From NCBI GenBank assembly GCA_950106755.1, contig OX467082.1:36828001-36892000 (forward strand): a stretch of 64,000 nucleotides of DNA. Reading direction: 5' to 3'. Source of the stretch: Climacium dendroides (taxonomy: Eukaryota; Streptophyta; Bryopsida; Hypnales; Climaciaceae). Position numbers and translations under genes: made by a program. A model generated the notes under the pieces. It worked only from the letters and a program-made list of their open reading frames with translations, made no database searches and had not been told where the DNA came from. Below are positions 40,693 through 52,334 of the stretch, one piece after another; positions within the stretch are counted from its first letter, which is position 1; each line of letters starts with the position of its first letter.

Positions 40693-41297
40693 GTGTAAAT
40701 TCATTATAGAAAGTGGGCTCTTTTTACCTCATAGGTAAACTATTGGCCTCCTGGGAGAACGACAAGTGTCCTCACCCCGTGACTTGGCTCTCATCTTCAT
40801 TGTCCCTTTCTTTCCAGTCCCTTCGTTTCTCAGTTTGAGCTTCAATTCCTCGGTTGCACAGTTGCTTCGGCAGCAGTCCAGGTGAGAGACTTTTGCTGTG
40901 GGGTTTTCCATTCTTCAGTTTTCTATGTACGCGCCACTTCGTGAACTCACATTCACATATCTCTCATTGCCTTGACCTCACTCGCATTGAATTGGACTTA
41001 CTAGCAAGTGGAAATTGATAGAATTCCCGATTTGGGTCAAAGTCGTGGTTGGATTAGAGAATGTGTGCCATTGGGATGGACAGCAAGCGCAATGTCGCAC
41101 ACAGTGAGTAGCGGGAGACATTCTTCCGAGTGCGAGTGGTAGAGCGAATGGCCTGTTTGCCGGTTTTGGATTCTGTAGTGCAATTTGTGGAAATTTGGTG
41201 ATCAATCTTCTGGTTTTCGTGCTACTCGGAGGTTTTTCCTCTGTGTGTTTTGAATTCTTTTCTCTCTTCTGTTTTGTAGAGATTGAGAATAGGTTCC
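40693..41297 (+). promoter_or_regulatory. Upstream region and 5' UTR of the 41.3-kb gene
   Basis: Composition becomes gene-like from about 40,720. A pyrimidine-rich tract ending TTTTGTAG at 41,279 is a good 3' splice site 19 bp before the start codon, so a 5' UTR intron is likely. No clear TATA box was fixed. Confidence 0.4.
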
Positions 41298-42936
41298 ATG
41301 GATTCGGTGGACAGACGGACGTCCCGGCCAACTTTTGACTTCGAATCGGAGTTACAGAATGAGAGAATTGATCATGAGTCTCGGAGGGCGAGCAACCCTT
41401 ACAATAACGCTGATTCTTTTGATCGACGGATTCCTGGCGCTGAGAGTTCACCATCCTCCTCCGACCAATATCGCGACCTAACCCTAGGTCAGTATATCCT
41501 TGACCGCGTGGGTGAAGGTTTCAAGGGCCTTTTTCGCAATTCACAGACCATTCTTAGGGTGGATTTACGACAAGCCATACGATATGACGTTCCTCTCCAG
41601 AGGACACCTCTCAAGGCCAAACCCACGGTGACAAGGCAGCAGCCTAATCGGCGTGAGAACGAGGTGTACGAGGAGGATGTGCAATCCAAAGGTTGGTTTC
41701 ATGGACTTCAAGGTGGAGGTGCTCGTCTGAAGCTCATGCAGGTTTCTGAACAATTGTCCATATATCTCCCAATCTCTTGCGTGCAGTGTTTCTTGTGCTC
41801 TGTTCTGTACCAGTTTTGTGTCTTCTTGTTTTGATTCGAGAAGCAAAAATGCAGATGTTGATATGTTTGTACTTAATGGCTGAAACAGATTTGGGAGTTC
41901 AAGAATCCTGAGACTGGACAAGACCGATTGCCATTGAATATTGGCTTTGGTGGCAATGTGGTGATGGATCGCGGTGAAGCCGAGCCCAAACTGCGCATCC
42001 GGAGCAAGTATGCCGCCTTCCATTTCTTCCCTGAGCCCTACTTGGAACTCCGGGGTAAGTGGCCGCTGGGCGACACCAATCTTGCCGTCCGGGCACGGTA
42101 CAGGTCAGTGTCTCCTTAAACCCTGACGTATCTCTGGTTTAACCCCTAAGTGCTGAAGCTAATAGAGAATCCACTATGAAAGCTAATAGATGATTATAGC
42201 AACTTGCAAAACATGCTTCCATCGTTCAAAGTTGTGGACAGGATTTCTTTCCTTTCTATTGATACATTTCTTTGCTTTCATGAAGCTCTCTAAATGATTT
42301 ATTTCTGCTCCTAGAGATATAAAAATGACTAGTATTGGCCATTTGGGCATTTAGAAATCAATGTCATGCAGCCCATTGTTTCTTCACCACCTTCACTGCA
42401 TCGCTGTTGTTGAATGACTCAGAAACTGCATTACATTGTCTGAGACTTGCAGCTTCTGTTCCCGTCTGTGAGCCTGGGCTGATGCTGTCGCCTCATCATG
42501 TGCAGGATTCCCGTGTCATCCATGAGGGCGATTTGGGAACCCCAAAGCTCACAGTTCCTTGTTAATCTCTATCATCGCTCCGGAAGACTATTCCATCTCA
42601 CCCCCGGAGGTACTTCTGTTTCTTCCTTACTGATGTTTTGCTCCTTTTGCGCATGTTGAATTTCATCTTGAAGGTCAGTACCGGTAAGTTGTTGATTAAT
42701 GCAGGCAATCAATTTCTGCCTTGACGATGAGTGAATTATTTTACCTCGTGTGGTTTAATTTGCTTTCGAACCATGCAGGTGTGGAGTTCGAAGATCCAAC
42801 CATTCCATTCGGGCAGTTCGGCACCATGCGACTGGCAGCATCTGTGGATTTCCCTCGCCAGTTGCCCTTGCAAGAGGGGGAACAACCTTTCAGGTTAAGG
42901 ATCATGCGGCTGGGGCTCAAATCTAGAATCTTGTGA
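41298..42936 (+). CDS. Conserved-looking plant protein, unknown function, 4 exons, 306 aa
   Basis: I do not recognise the family. Exons: 41298-41741, 41889-42103, 42506-42609, 42779-42936; 921 nt, in phase. Residues 1-148 (one exon) are polar and Ser/Arg/Asp-rich, likely disordered at the start; a more ordered part contains LGQYILDRVGEGFKGLFRN. Residues 149-306 alternate polar and hydrophobic residues in short strands: KLRIRSKYAAFHFFP, PYLELRGKWPL, TNLAVRARYR, FLVNLYHRSGRLFHL, FGTMRLAASVDFP. This is the look of beta-strands in a barrel such as a plastid or mitochondrial outer-membrane protein, but that is inference only. There is no clear signal peptide or membrane helix. Intron 2 holds a truncated TTAA-type element. 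Confidence 0.82.
42139..42354. mobile_element. Truncated TTAA-type MITE in intron, copy g
   Basis: The left end is TTAACCCCTAAGTGCTG. At 42,344-42,354 TTGGGCATTTAG matches the right terminus of copy a (3,954-4,596) but the final GGGTTAA is missing. It lies in the second intron of the 41.3-kb gene. Confidence 0.4.
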
Positions 42937-45779
42937 GCCACTGGGCTGTTCCATCCTGTACCATACCATCCTTTTGTTTCCACTGTGACCAACAGGTTGA
43001 AAGCCTGTGTGTATTGCTTAATGCCATTCTTCGCTACATGTAAGTGAGGCCACGATCCAATTCTGGATTCTGGATTCTGAACAATACGGTATTTAGAATG
43101 CTTGTTAATGTCGAGAATCGATTTTTTTGAGTCAATGGAAAGTAAATCTAATTGCGACTGGTTTATGAACGTCCAGAAGACACATCTAATGTTGAATTGG
43201 AGCTGTGGAAATGGAGTTTCTGATTTAAATACTCAACCTCGTTCAACATACACATGACTAATTTTTCGGATTCATATCCAATGCTTTTTGAGATGCCTGT
43301 GTGCGTGGATACATGCACCTAAGGAAAAATCATGAAATTGTCCAGGCATACTCATTCATTCACCGTGCATTTGCATGATTTTCCTGTTTTTAAGCAGAAT
43401 TTGCCATGGGCACTGTAATCTTCCTTTGGTGTGTTTGTGTCATCCAATGTTCAAATCAATGTTTATCTTGCGATTTTATTGTTTGACCTTTGGGTACAAT
43501 TCTAGAATTAATTTGCCAAGACTTAACTACAATATTATACAAAATTTTAGTATTCAACACCATGACATTGAATTCTCTACATCATGAATTTTGAAACTTT
43601 TTTATATTTATTGAAGTATATAGATATTTATATGGACGTTCCAATGTTTAATGTAAGAAATGGATTTTGAAAGGTTGTTACTAATGAATTTCAATCAATT
43701 ATCATGTGAAATTATGATATTTAATTAAGTTTTTCTTGTATTTTTTCAGATATTAGAGTTAAATGTAAAGTTTGTCCTTTATTTATAAATAGGTGTTAGA
43801 AGAAGGTTCAACTAAAAATAGTACAAAAGAAACACAACACCAAACTCTTATCAAACCTTAGTTTGGGGTCTTTAAAGAATTTCATTTTGTGGTTTTTTTC
43901 AAAATTTGGCTCCTAATCTTTCATTGCAAACACTTTGCAATTAACAATATTGTATAAATGAAGTATGAAAATTTGGTAACTAATGTTGGTTATGATTTTA
44001 GAAGGTTTATATATTAGTGAAGAATTTAAGTTTTCATATCCTAATAAGACAGTTGAAATTAAGTGTCTTTGGCTTAAATTTACTTTGCTAACACTAATTA
44101 AAATACCAAATGCAAAAAAAATATCTTTAATCTTGAAAGTATAAGATTTATCACTAAAACACTTGTTCAAAAATGAGTTATTTATGGACCAATAGGTATA
44201 ATTTTCATTGCTAAAGTAATCTTGAAATTCATCCATTAGTCACTTTTTAACCTCATAGTTCTTTGGGGTTAGGATAATTGGATTTTGTTTTTATCATTTT
44301 AGGATTTGGGGCTATAAAAATTGACTCAATAAGTTGTAAAATTTTAAGCAATGAAAGAAATTTATAATGATTTCTAGGTTCAAAAAAATATTAAAAATTA
44401 GAAAAAATATATATCAAAAAATTATAAATAAATATATTTATATAATTATTATATTATATATCTAATAAGGAAACAACAAACATGAGTTTTTATTGATAAT
44501 CGACTTTTGCAATCAACTTTATAGAAAACCTAAAACATAGCCCCTTACCAAAATATTCTAATCAGTTGATGCATTAGATTTGAGGTTTCAAAAAATTTGA
44601 AAAGATTGTTTTAGGTACACTTTTTAGTGATAGGAATTGGAGTTGGTTATACTTCCATGTACAAGAAAATTTAGCAAAATTGATTAAAATTTAAATTTTA
44701 AGAAAAAAAGGCAAACCACAAGTCTAACTAATTGGCAAAAGAATAACTAGTGAACTACACTAGACAGTATAATTTTAGATAAGATTGTAGAGTATTTAAT
44801 TGAAAATTTGAAAGAATTTGGTATTTCACTTTGACTTGCAATAAAAAATCACTTTCATTTTTCAACTTATTGCACATGGTTTTGGAAATTAGAGTTTATT
44901 TTGAATTTGAATTCATAATATACCATTGGAAAAGCAATATCAAAGTTTTCTAACAATATATCATGTCTATTTTTATTCAAGCTTTAGTCGTGATCAAAAG
45001 TTTGACAACGTTGCATTTTGAATAAGCTCACTTAAGATTATTCTACACAATCCTATTCTTTAATATGTTTCCTCTATTCCTTTAGAAAGAAGTGGTGATT
45101 GATTTATCATTGATATTAGTGAAGATAATACAATTGTCTTAGACCTTCATTGATATCTCTAGTACATAGAAGTTTGCACTACCAAAAATCCCTCTACTTG
45201 GGCACCCTAATGTATAAGAATTGTGAACTTTTTGCAAAGATCATGTGGGAAAAAAAATTCCGATTGGGATAAACCTCAAAAAAAATTTAACATTGATGTT
45301 TGAATTTTGAAATTGAAATTGAAATTATATTTAAAATCAAAATCCTTAAATCAACAACAAAAAATTAAAAAATATAGAATGAATCACAAAAATGTTGGAG
45401 ACAAATTTTCATATTTATCCTTAGATTGTTTATTAGGAACTCCCGCAAGTCATATACCATGAAAAATAAATTATTTATATAAAAGAATTACTTTGTGCAC
45501 TTGAAATAGGATTTAGAGGACTTTTAGAAAGTCCACAACATAATTTCTTCTTTTAACCTTTAAATATAGAATCCATTGGAAGGTTTGCACATTTTTCTTC
45601 ATCTTTGTTGTATTGTTACCCTTCAATGGAGGTCACTTGGCATGTATTTTTTGAGTTTCTGTTCATTGAAAAGTTGTCAATAGTGGTAGTCAAATTAAAT
45701 TAAAAGAATATGAAACATTTTTTTTCTTATTACTTGTTCATTTGTAATATCTATGTATAACTGCTTTTACATCACTATT
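42937..45779. other. AT-rich intergenic DNA
   Basis: The first few hundred bases probably include the 3' UTR of the upstream gene. Beyond about 43,500 the DNA is very AT-rich with no recognised gene. Confidence 0.5.
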
Positions 45780-45784
45780 AAGAA

Positions 45785-46165
45785 GTTCCTACTACTTTCT
45801 AATTTTCTCATTCCAATGCATGAATTTGGCCTTTGTAAGTAATTGGGAATTAAAATTGTGAGAAATCTTACTTGTCAATTACAATAGTTATGTTTTCTAT
45901 CATTCTTGTTTACAATTATTAAACTAAGACCAAAGTTCCATAATTTCATATTGAATTTCTTAAAATTTCAAAGAACCATAATTTCAAAGTTCCATAATTT
46001 ACAATTTCAAAGAGCTATAATTTATTTAGAAATTAGGCGTAATGAATCCAAAATTTTTGCACTTTCAAAAAATCATAATTAATTTTTTCTCAAATACATT
46101 CAACATCCTCCCTTTTCAATTAATTTGCATCAAAACTAAACACAATGTATATTAAATAGTGAAAT
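45785..46165. repeat. Dispersed repeat, copy 1
   Basis: Shares ordered blocks with 50,400-51,145: ACTTGTCAATTACAATAG, AAACTAAGACCAAAGTTCC, TTTTTGCACTTT and CAAATACAT(C/T)CAACATCCTC. This shorter copy lacks about 370 bp present in the other. No coding capacity. Confidence 0.75.
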
Positions 46166-46564
46166 TAGATTGTCTTTCACTAATTTTTCTACATTTGACA
46201 CTATATAAATATTTAATGTTATTGTACAAGCTAAATGCACTATTTTTGAACGAGGTATTTTTATAATTGGGACTCATGAACCTCTATGTGTACAAATGGA
46301 AATATTGTAGAAATAATATTTGTTAACTTTGATGGCTTGTAAAGTACTCCAATAACTTTCTTATGGTAAAGGTATGTTCAAACTTGGTATTAGGAATGAT
46401 ATTTGTAATCTAAATCTAGTGTAGATGTAGGTCTAAATTCATTCTTAAGATCCTCAATAACAACACTCTTTTAACACCAAGTGCGAACATACCTTAAGGC
46501 AATCTAATTGTTAAGGCAACCTAATTTGACTGTTTTATATAGGGTACTATAACTCTTCCTTATC

Positions 46565-46859
46565 TAAGGTAGGGGGTTGTAAAAGCGACCCTTTAAGAGC
46601 TGATTTGCATTTTGGGGAAGCTAAACTGCTTAAAATAATTTTCAGTAAATTTTCGTGGTAAGAAAAATGGAATTGACATCTAACCCAAGTCGTTTCATAT
46701 TTTTGGATCTTCATGGAATTAGTTATAAATTTTTGAAGTTGAAAGCACAATGGTTTCTAAAAGCGACCCCTCCTGAAATGTACACTTTTGGTACATGTTA
46801 GAGGCAAAATGTACCAGATCGCTTTTAGAGACAGATTGCTTTTACAGCCCCCTACCTTA
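46565..46859. mobile_element. MITE, AGGTAG-TIR type with different interior
   Basis: The left end is TA followed by AGGTAGGGGGTTGTAAAAGC; the right end GCTTTTACAGCCCCCTACCT is followed by TA. The inverted repeat extends over about 22 bp with one mismatch. The 295-bp interior is unlike the other AGGTAG elements, so it is a separate subfamily. Confidence 0.75.
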
Positions 46860-47851
46860 GTGAACCAACAAGAAATGTCCTGTTTATTTTGATTATTTTC
46901 TGTCTTTGCACGTGAAATCCACATAATGGATGAATACGGGTTTTTCATTCGTCGAACACATATTTCATCCATTTCTAGACAAGCGTTTACGTCGGACAAT
47001 CTCCTCGGGCTTGGATCGTGTTTTCGGGTCCTTCATTTTTTTTTTTTATGATTCGGCGGGGAATCGTTTCCTCTTTCCCAAATTGCATTGCGTCGCCATG
47101 ATCGCTGCTCATTTGTGTCTCTGAGGTTGTTTCTTTGCACTCTTTCACGATCGGTACGCCCTTCAGGATTTCGCTCTGTTGCTTTTCTTGGTGCTTATTC
47201 TATAAGCGGAAGATTTGGAACTTAATTGCGTCCGCGAGAGTTCAGGAGTTTCGCTACTCTGTTGAAGCATCCACAGCTCTCGAATTTCTTGTTTTCTCGC
47301 TTTAGTACCGAAGTCTTTGTATACACGATGTTTTTTTTATTGTGCCTCTGTTTTTAAAGTGGATTTGGACAATGTGGCAATGTATAGAGAGTTCCTGAGG
47401 TTTTAATTTGTTTTGGAACAAATTAATTAAATTAAGCGGGGTTGTCAACTTCGTTTGGTTTCCAACGATGAACTAGGGTGGAGAGCGGCAATTGAGAGAT
47501 TCATTTAGGGTCTTCAGAGACTGTGTCCACATTCAATCGTTGTGCTGCAATGGTGGACATGGCTACTAGCCTGTACAATTGTAACAAGCCTTGGTTCACA
47601 ATTATATCAAGCTTTGGTTCACAATTGAAACAAGCTTGCTTCCGGTGATTTGATTTTGGTTCTTGGAAAACTGAGCTTCCCCGTTTCCAATTTCTGAATT
47701 CACTATTCTTTTTCCTCCGTTGCCTCAAGCATGACGAGAATCGTTTAGGCTTTCTGAAATTATAGCACGAAGGAGAAAGAGGTCGCAGATTGTGTAGAGA
47801 TTCACCTCAATAAACTCTTAGGAATTGTAAGCGCGCACAGTGTGCACCAAT
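46860..47851 (+). promoter_or_regulatory. Upstream region of the thioredoxin-like gene
   Basis: Composition is gene-like over the whole stretch, so the promoter and probably a leader intron lie here. A poly-T run is at 47,037-47,047. No TATA box or start site could be assigned with confidence, and no second gene was recognised. Confidence 0.35.
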
Positions 47852-48980
47852 ATGGCAGCACCAGCAGCAGAGAACAAACAGGGATTAACGGAGTCTTCGT
47901 CTTCTTCGGCGTCGGCAACCATGAGCTTGGACGATTCGTCTTTGCCCGTGAACTTCCATGGGAATCTGGCCAGTGCTCACAACGACGAGGAGCTTCTGAC
48001 TCTACTGCAACGAGCGAAAATCTCCAAAAGACCTGTGAGTTCATAATTAGGGTTTCATGGCAATCTTCTGTAAATTGTTTTCAGCTGTTTCCAATCTTTT
48101 ATTTTATTTTATTTATTCTACAAACCTTCCCTTGTTCTGGTAATTTGAAGCATGTGCATGTTCGATTCGATGTTTTTCTGCATTTGCGTTTGCCTTACGA
48201 ACGTTTGTGTGGGGATGCTTTCGCAGGCTATCGTTACTTATGGTGCCCCTTGGTGAGAGCCTTTTCTACCTTTAATCAAAATGCGCATTGTCTAAGTACT
48301 GATGTACAACAGTTTACTGAATTTGTACTTTTTCCACATCGATTGAATCTGTAGCAAAGAAGTTCATGCTTTGACAAGATATCATTATCTTTGTCCATGT
48401 TGTGAAGTTAGCAGAAACTACTCTCAACGAACTCTTGGTTCTAGGAAGTGTTACATCACCGTCCTCACTGTCTTTCTCAGAATTGAATCTTATAACTCCA
48501 GAAGGTTTTAGTTAACCCTCAAGGAGCAAGAGGCTCCAATTAGGCTTTAATTATTTCTTAACAGGTCATACCGGGACTGTCGTTTGTTCAAATGCAATGT
48601 TCTGGTGATATTAACTGTGACTTTGTCTGAATAAAATTCTCACAATACGATCAATTGGTCCAATAAAGCCATGAATCCTTAGTCTGTCAGGGGTTAAGGG
48701 AAGACAGATGCTGAGTGTTGTACTTGTTGATTGATTTGGTGTTATGACTTGGGGATGAAGGTGCCATGCCTGTCGTCATATGCTGCCCACATTTTGCAAC
48801 TTGAGCAATGACTACGAATCAGCAATGTTTATCTACGCTGATGTGGACAAGTGCTACGAAACCACACAGGATGTTCGGTACACTCCAACATTCCGGTTCT
48901 TCCGAGACGGGGAGAAGGTGGATGAGTTTTACGGTACAGGAGCTCAAAGATTACGGGACCGAGTGTGGCTCCACACTTGA
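47852..48980 (+). CDS. Thioredoxin-like 3-3 protein, 3 exons, 142 aa
   Basis: Small thioredoxin-fold protein close to Arabidopsis thioredoxin-like 3-3; presumed disulfide oxidoreductase, probably cytosolic since no transit peptide is evident. Exons: 47852-48034, 48227-48252 (a 26-nt microexon), 48761-48980; 429 nt, in phase. Residues 1-61 are a Ser/Ala-rich leader and the first helix. AIVTYGAPW (62-70) leads into WCHAC (70-74), the redox-active pair being Cys71 and Cys74. YADVDKC (95-101) and YTPTF with cis-Pro112 follow, and the protein ends RLRDRVWLHT, the hallmark C terminus of this subfamily. The active site departs from WCGPC and also from the WCGVC I recall for Arabidopsis. The second intron holds a TTAA-type MITE. 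Confidence 0.88.
48512..48697. mobile_element. TTAA-flanked MITE in intron, copy d
   Basis: The left end is TTAACCCTCAAGGAGC and the right end CTGTCAGGGGTTAA; 186 bp with TTAA on both sides. The right half resembles the SGR6-intron copy at 23,516-23,734. It lies in intron 2 of the thioredoxin-like gene, well clear of both splice sites. Confidence 0.65.
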
Positions 48981-49430
48981 ATTTCCTTGTAGGGGTGTCA
49001 AGGGACTTGTGCTTTGAATATGGAAGTGATTTGAAATCTCTACATGGGGTTTGAGGGGAGACCCTAAACCCTAAAGTACAGGATTGCATTGAAGAAGTTG
49101 CGAACTCTGACAATGCCTGAGTTTGGTTCATGTGCATCTTGTTATTTGAGTTTAGGATTAAGATGAGAGCTGAGGTTAACACGAATAGGCAATATTTCAT
49201 TGATTGTCCATTTCTGGGAGCCCTTTTGTGAATCTCAAATGATTTTACATGAGGGGAACATGGCAAAGTGTATTATATACAAAGTTTTTGACCTTCCCCA
49301 TTAATCGTTCCACATTCTCAATATTCAATTGATTTTTTTGTGTAATTATTTTATTCCGCTTATTACCTCTACTTATACTTTGATCAGAAAAAATTCTTGT
49401 TAAGAGAAAATTGAACCCCAAAAGAAGTCA
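48981..49430. other. 3' flank of the thioredoxin-like gene
   Basis: Probably 3' UTR at first, then AT-rich spacer. A run of CCCTAAACCCTAAAG near 49,062-49,076 is a two-unit telomere-like motif. No other feature seen. Confidence 0.4.
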
Positions 49431-49690
49431 CTTCATAATGCTAAAATTTGGATGGGAAGAGCCTTCTTAACTTCATAATGCTAAAATTTGGATGGAAAGA
49501 GCCTTCTTAACTGAGTGGTTGGGCCAAGAATTGCATGATGAATTCAAAAATTTGTCATCATTATTGAATTCATCTTTACAACTTCATAAAATTTAGGTGG
49601 GAAGAGCTTTCTCAACTTGCTAACTGGGATTAGAATTGCATGATGAATTAAAAAATTTGCCATCATTATTCATCTCTATGATCTCATAAT
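49431..49690. repeat. Nested tandem duplications
   Basis: A 40-bp unit (CTTCATAATGCTAAAATTTG...) is doubled at 49,431-49,510. It is also part of a larger, more diverged repeat of about 110 bp that recurs to 49,690, with AGAATTGCATGATGAATT shared. Confidence 0.8.
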
Positions 49691-50399
49691 GGAGGATGGA
49701 GTACATACCTTCTACAAATTTTTATACATCAAGTGGCCACAAAGAATCCTTTGTGGTGGTTCTAATGATGATGTGACCATCTTCATCCTCATTCATTTAG
49801 TATTAAAATTAACAAGAAAACTCAAAGCCTCTTTATAGGGTTCAATTTCCTCCTAATGTCAAATGTTTGATTGTTTTTTTATCTTGTAGTTTCTAAATTC
49901 AATTGGTTTTTTTCTATTTTTTTAGTTCACAACATACTCAATTCTCCCTAATTTGGTTGATTTTGATTAGAAAGATTGTCTGAGGACAATAATCAACAGG
50001 TAGTTTGATCTCTTTCACTATTTGACCTAGTGTAGAAATATGTATTTTTGTAGCCATTGCAATAAAGACATAAGTTGCCATAGAATATAGCATATAGGTG
50101 TGAGCATTAACTTGAAGGTAAAACAAAAATTAATCCATAGGGCAGAGGGCGTGGCTAGATTGATGCCCTAGGGTGTAATTTTCCATTATACCTAAACAAA
50201 TGATAGCCAACACTACATTAACCACACAAGCTCATTCTAATGTAAATGTCTACAATACAATTACAAATTTTAAAAGCACTTAGCACAGTTATGTGAAAAG
50301 CAACTCCCAAGTGATGCTTTCACTTTATTCATAAATCACAATTTGTAAAGGAATAAAAGAGCCAAGTGCTTAATATTCAAGGTGAATAGGGTTTGAATC

Positions 50400-51145
50400 C
50401 AATTTCACTACTTTTTAATTCTTTCATTCAGTCTAGTAAATGAATTTTATTTTTGTTTGTAATTGAAAGTTAAAATGATGAGAAATTGCACTTGTCAATT
50501 ACAATAGATATGTTTGCTATTCTTATTAATCTATTAAGGACCATGGTCAATTTTAGAGGTAGGCAAGACATTTTCTGGCCTTAGGCTGAATATGGAATAA
50601 AAGACCAAACCATGGTGCATTCCAAAGATTTGACCATATTAATGAAATTGGCATGAATGCTTGAGGCTCTGCAATAAATACATGATAAATTTTGTATTGA
50701 TTTCCATATTTTCAATTAGTATTTTGTTTGTTTTTTCAATTCTACAATTGCATGTTGGTACAAATTACTTTGATTCTTATCCCAATGCATTCAGTTTCCA
50801 ACCACCTCCTTTTGTTTGTATCCAAATTTATTCTAACTCTCTTGCTACCAATGAAAAAGTGTTGATTTTGACTGGAAAGTGGTCAACTAGTCCTTAATGG
50901 GTTACCAACTACCAAACTAAGACCAAAGTTCCATAATTTTGTACTAAATTCTCAAAAATTTAGAAATTTTACATTCAAATTTTTTATAAATTCAAAAAAC
51001 CATAATTTATTTAGAAATTCTTTGCATACAAAGTCCAAATTTTTTTGCACTTTAGAACAATCACAATATCTCAAATACATCCAACATCCTCATTTTTCAT
51101 TTTTCATTAATTTAGGTCAAAACCAACCACAATGTAGGGTACATC
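50400..51145. repeat. Dispersed repeat, copy 2, with about 370-bp insertion
   Basis: Homologous in ordered blocks to 45,785-46,165 but interrupted between about 50,540 and 50,910 by DNA absent from the other copy. Either this copy gained an insert or the other lost it. No family recognised. Confidence 0.7.
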
Positions 51146-51423
51146 CATATTGTCTTCATTATCCTTGAAGGATAGTATTAATTTCCATCAATGTTTATGG
51201 AGTTTTAAATGCCATCCATCAATCTTTTCACATTGGTGAAGGACTATGAATCAAAATGCAAGTGGTTTCATAATTTTTGAATGCATTGTGGATTAATTAC
51301 AAATTTTCAAAGATGCAAGGTGTAGGGTGTTAGAAGTGTTATGTAAGTGATCCCAAAATGGAATTGGTGCACATAAAAGAAATGAGTTAAAACAATAGAA
51401 AGTGTATCCTAAATTGTTCACTT

Positions 51424-51665
51424 TTAACTCTTGAGCACCTAATGCATATTTACTAAAATCCAAACCCTTCTTAACTCATTTCCAATCAAACTATCACTTA
51501 AAAAGAGATTCATATAAACTGACCTTATTGGTTGGATAGGCCTAGAGCTCTACAAAAAAGAACACACACTTTGCCTGTACAATTGAAAAGATTATAATAG
51601 TCAAACAAGAAAATCTTTCAATTTTGAAAGGCCAGATTTGAGAAATTTGGACACTCAGGGGTTAA
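51424..51665. mobile_element. TTAA-flanked MITE, copy e
   Basis: The left end is TTAACTCTTGAGCACC and the right end GGACACTCAGGGGTTAA; 242 bp with TTAA on both sides. The terminal repeats pair over about 16 bp with a few mismatches. Confidence 0.6.
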
Positions 51666-51919
51666 GATTGTCACCTCTATAGTACTATAAATAGAGTTTC
51701 ACAATACTCAAAATTAACCTTACCCTTTGTCCTTGTTACACATTTTCCTTCAATTTTCAAATTGAGTTGTTTCTTCAAGTACATAGTCGGGTTATTTTCT
51801 CTATTTTAATTCATAGTAAAAAAATTCTAAGAAATTCCACCGTTTTTTGATGGATGTTTTCAAATTGCAACCATTTTTTTTCCCGATTCCACCAGCTAAC
51901 TTTGAACTATCAACTTATG

Positions 51920-51938
51920 GTTTAGGGTTTAGGGTTTT
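51920..51938. other. Telomere-like TTTAGGG run
   Basis: GGTTTAGGGTTTAGGGTTTT gives about two and a half copies of the plant telomere unit immediately upstream of the L11 fragment. Such teloboxes are common near the start of plant translation genes, so it may be a leftover promoter element; a repair scar is the alternative. Confidence 0.6.
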
Positions 51939-51939
51939 A

Positions 51940-52170
51940 TGACGTCTTTCCTTGTCCATTGGGTCAGCAAGTACACTGTGCGTTCTCTCGGCATCAGGCG
52001 TGACGAGAAAATCTCATGCTACGTCACTGTCCGTGGTGAGAAGGCCATGCAGCTTCTCGAGAGAATGGCTTGAAGGTGAAGGAGTATGAGTTGTTGCGTC
52101 GCAACTTCAGTGAATCTGAATGCTTCGGATTTGGTATCTGTGGGCACATTGATCTCGGTATCAAGTAAGT
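51940..52170 (+). pseudogene. Ribosomal protein L11 (uL5) exon fragment, frameshifted
   Basis: A single internal exon of cytosolic large-subunit protein RPL11. Recognisable segments are [30 protein letters not shown], then in another frame [24 protein letters not shown] and HIDLGIK, followed by a good GTAAGT donor at about 52,166. Compared with the family, two extra bases inside the Ser codon after LLE (about 52,063-52,065) shift the frame, and the next in-frame codon is TGA. The segment before YTVRS is also degraded and short by about two residues. No upstream or downstream L11 exons were found. Retention of an intron donor argues for a DNA-level duplicate rather than a processed copy. Confidence 0.85.
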
Positions 52171-52334
52171 ATCTCTATGGAATTGAATCTTAACCCTGAA
52201 GGGCGAGATCCATTCTCATTCTTCAAATCTTGTAATTGAAGCTGCCGCATTTCGTTTTTTCTGCATCCCGAGAATTTATTTCTCGTTTATTCTCGTCCTT
52301 CTCTCAGGTGATCCTCGCCGCGCTGCACTACTCT

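Noticed and set aside
40978..41454. Minus-strand open frame of 158 codons
   Set aside because: It overlaps the leader and first exon of the 41.3-kb gene, has no recognisable motif, and looks like a by-product of GC-richer DNA.
41565..42023. Minus-strand open frame of 152 codons
   Set aside because: It crosses exon 1, intron 1 and exon 2 of the plus-strand gene; a shadow of that gene.
49062..49076. Telomere or interstitial telomeric array
   Set aside because: Only about two CCCTAAA units; too short to be more than a telobox-like motif.
48829..49266. Minus-strand open frame of 145 codons
   Set aside because: Antisense to the thioredoxin-like last exon and its 3' flank; no family motif.
52188..52204. 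Eighth TTAA element (TTAACCCTGAAGG)
   Set aside because: Only one end is visible; a single short match is not enough.
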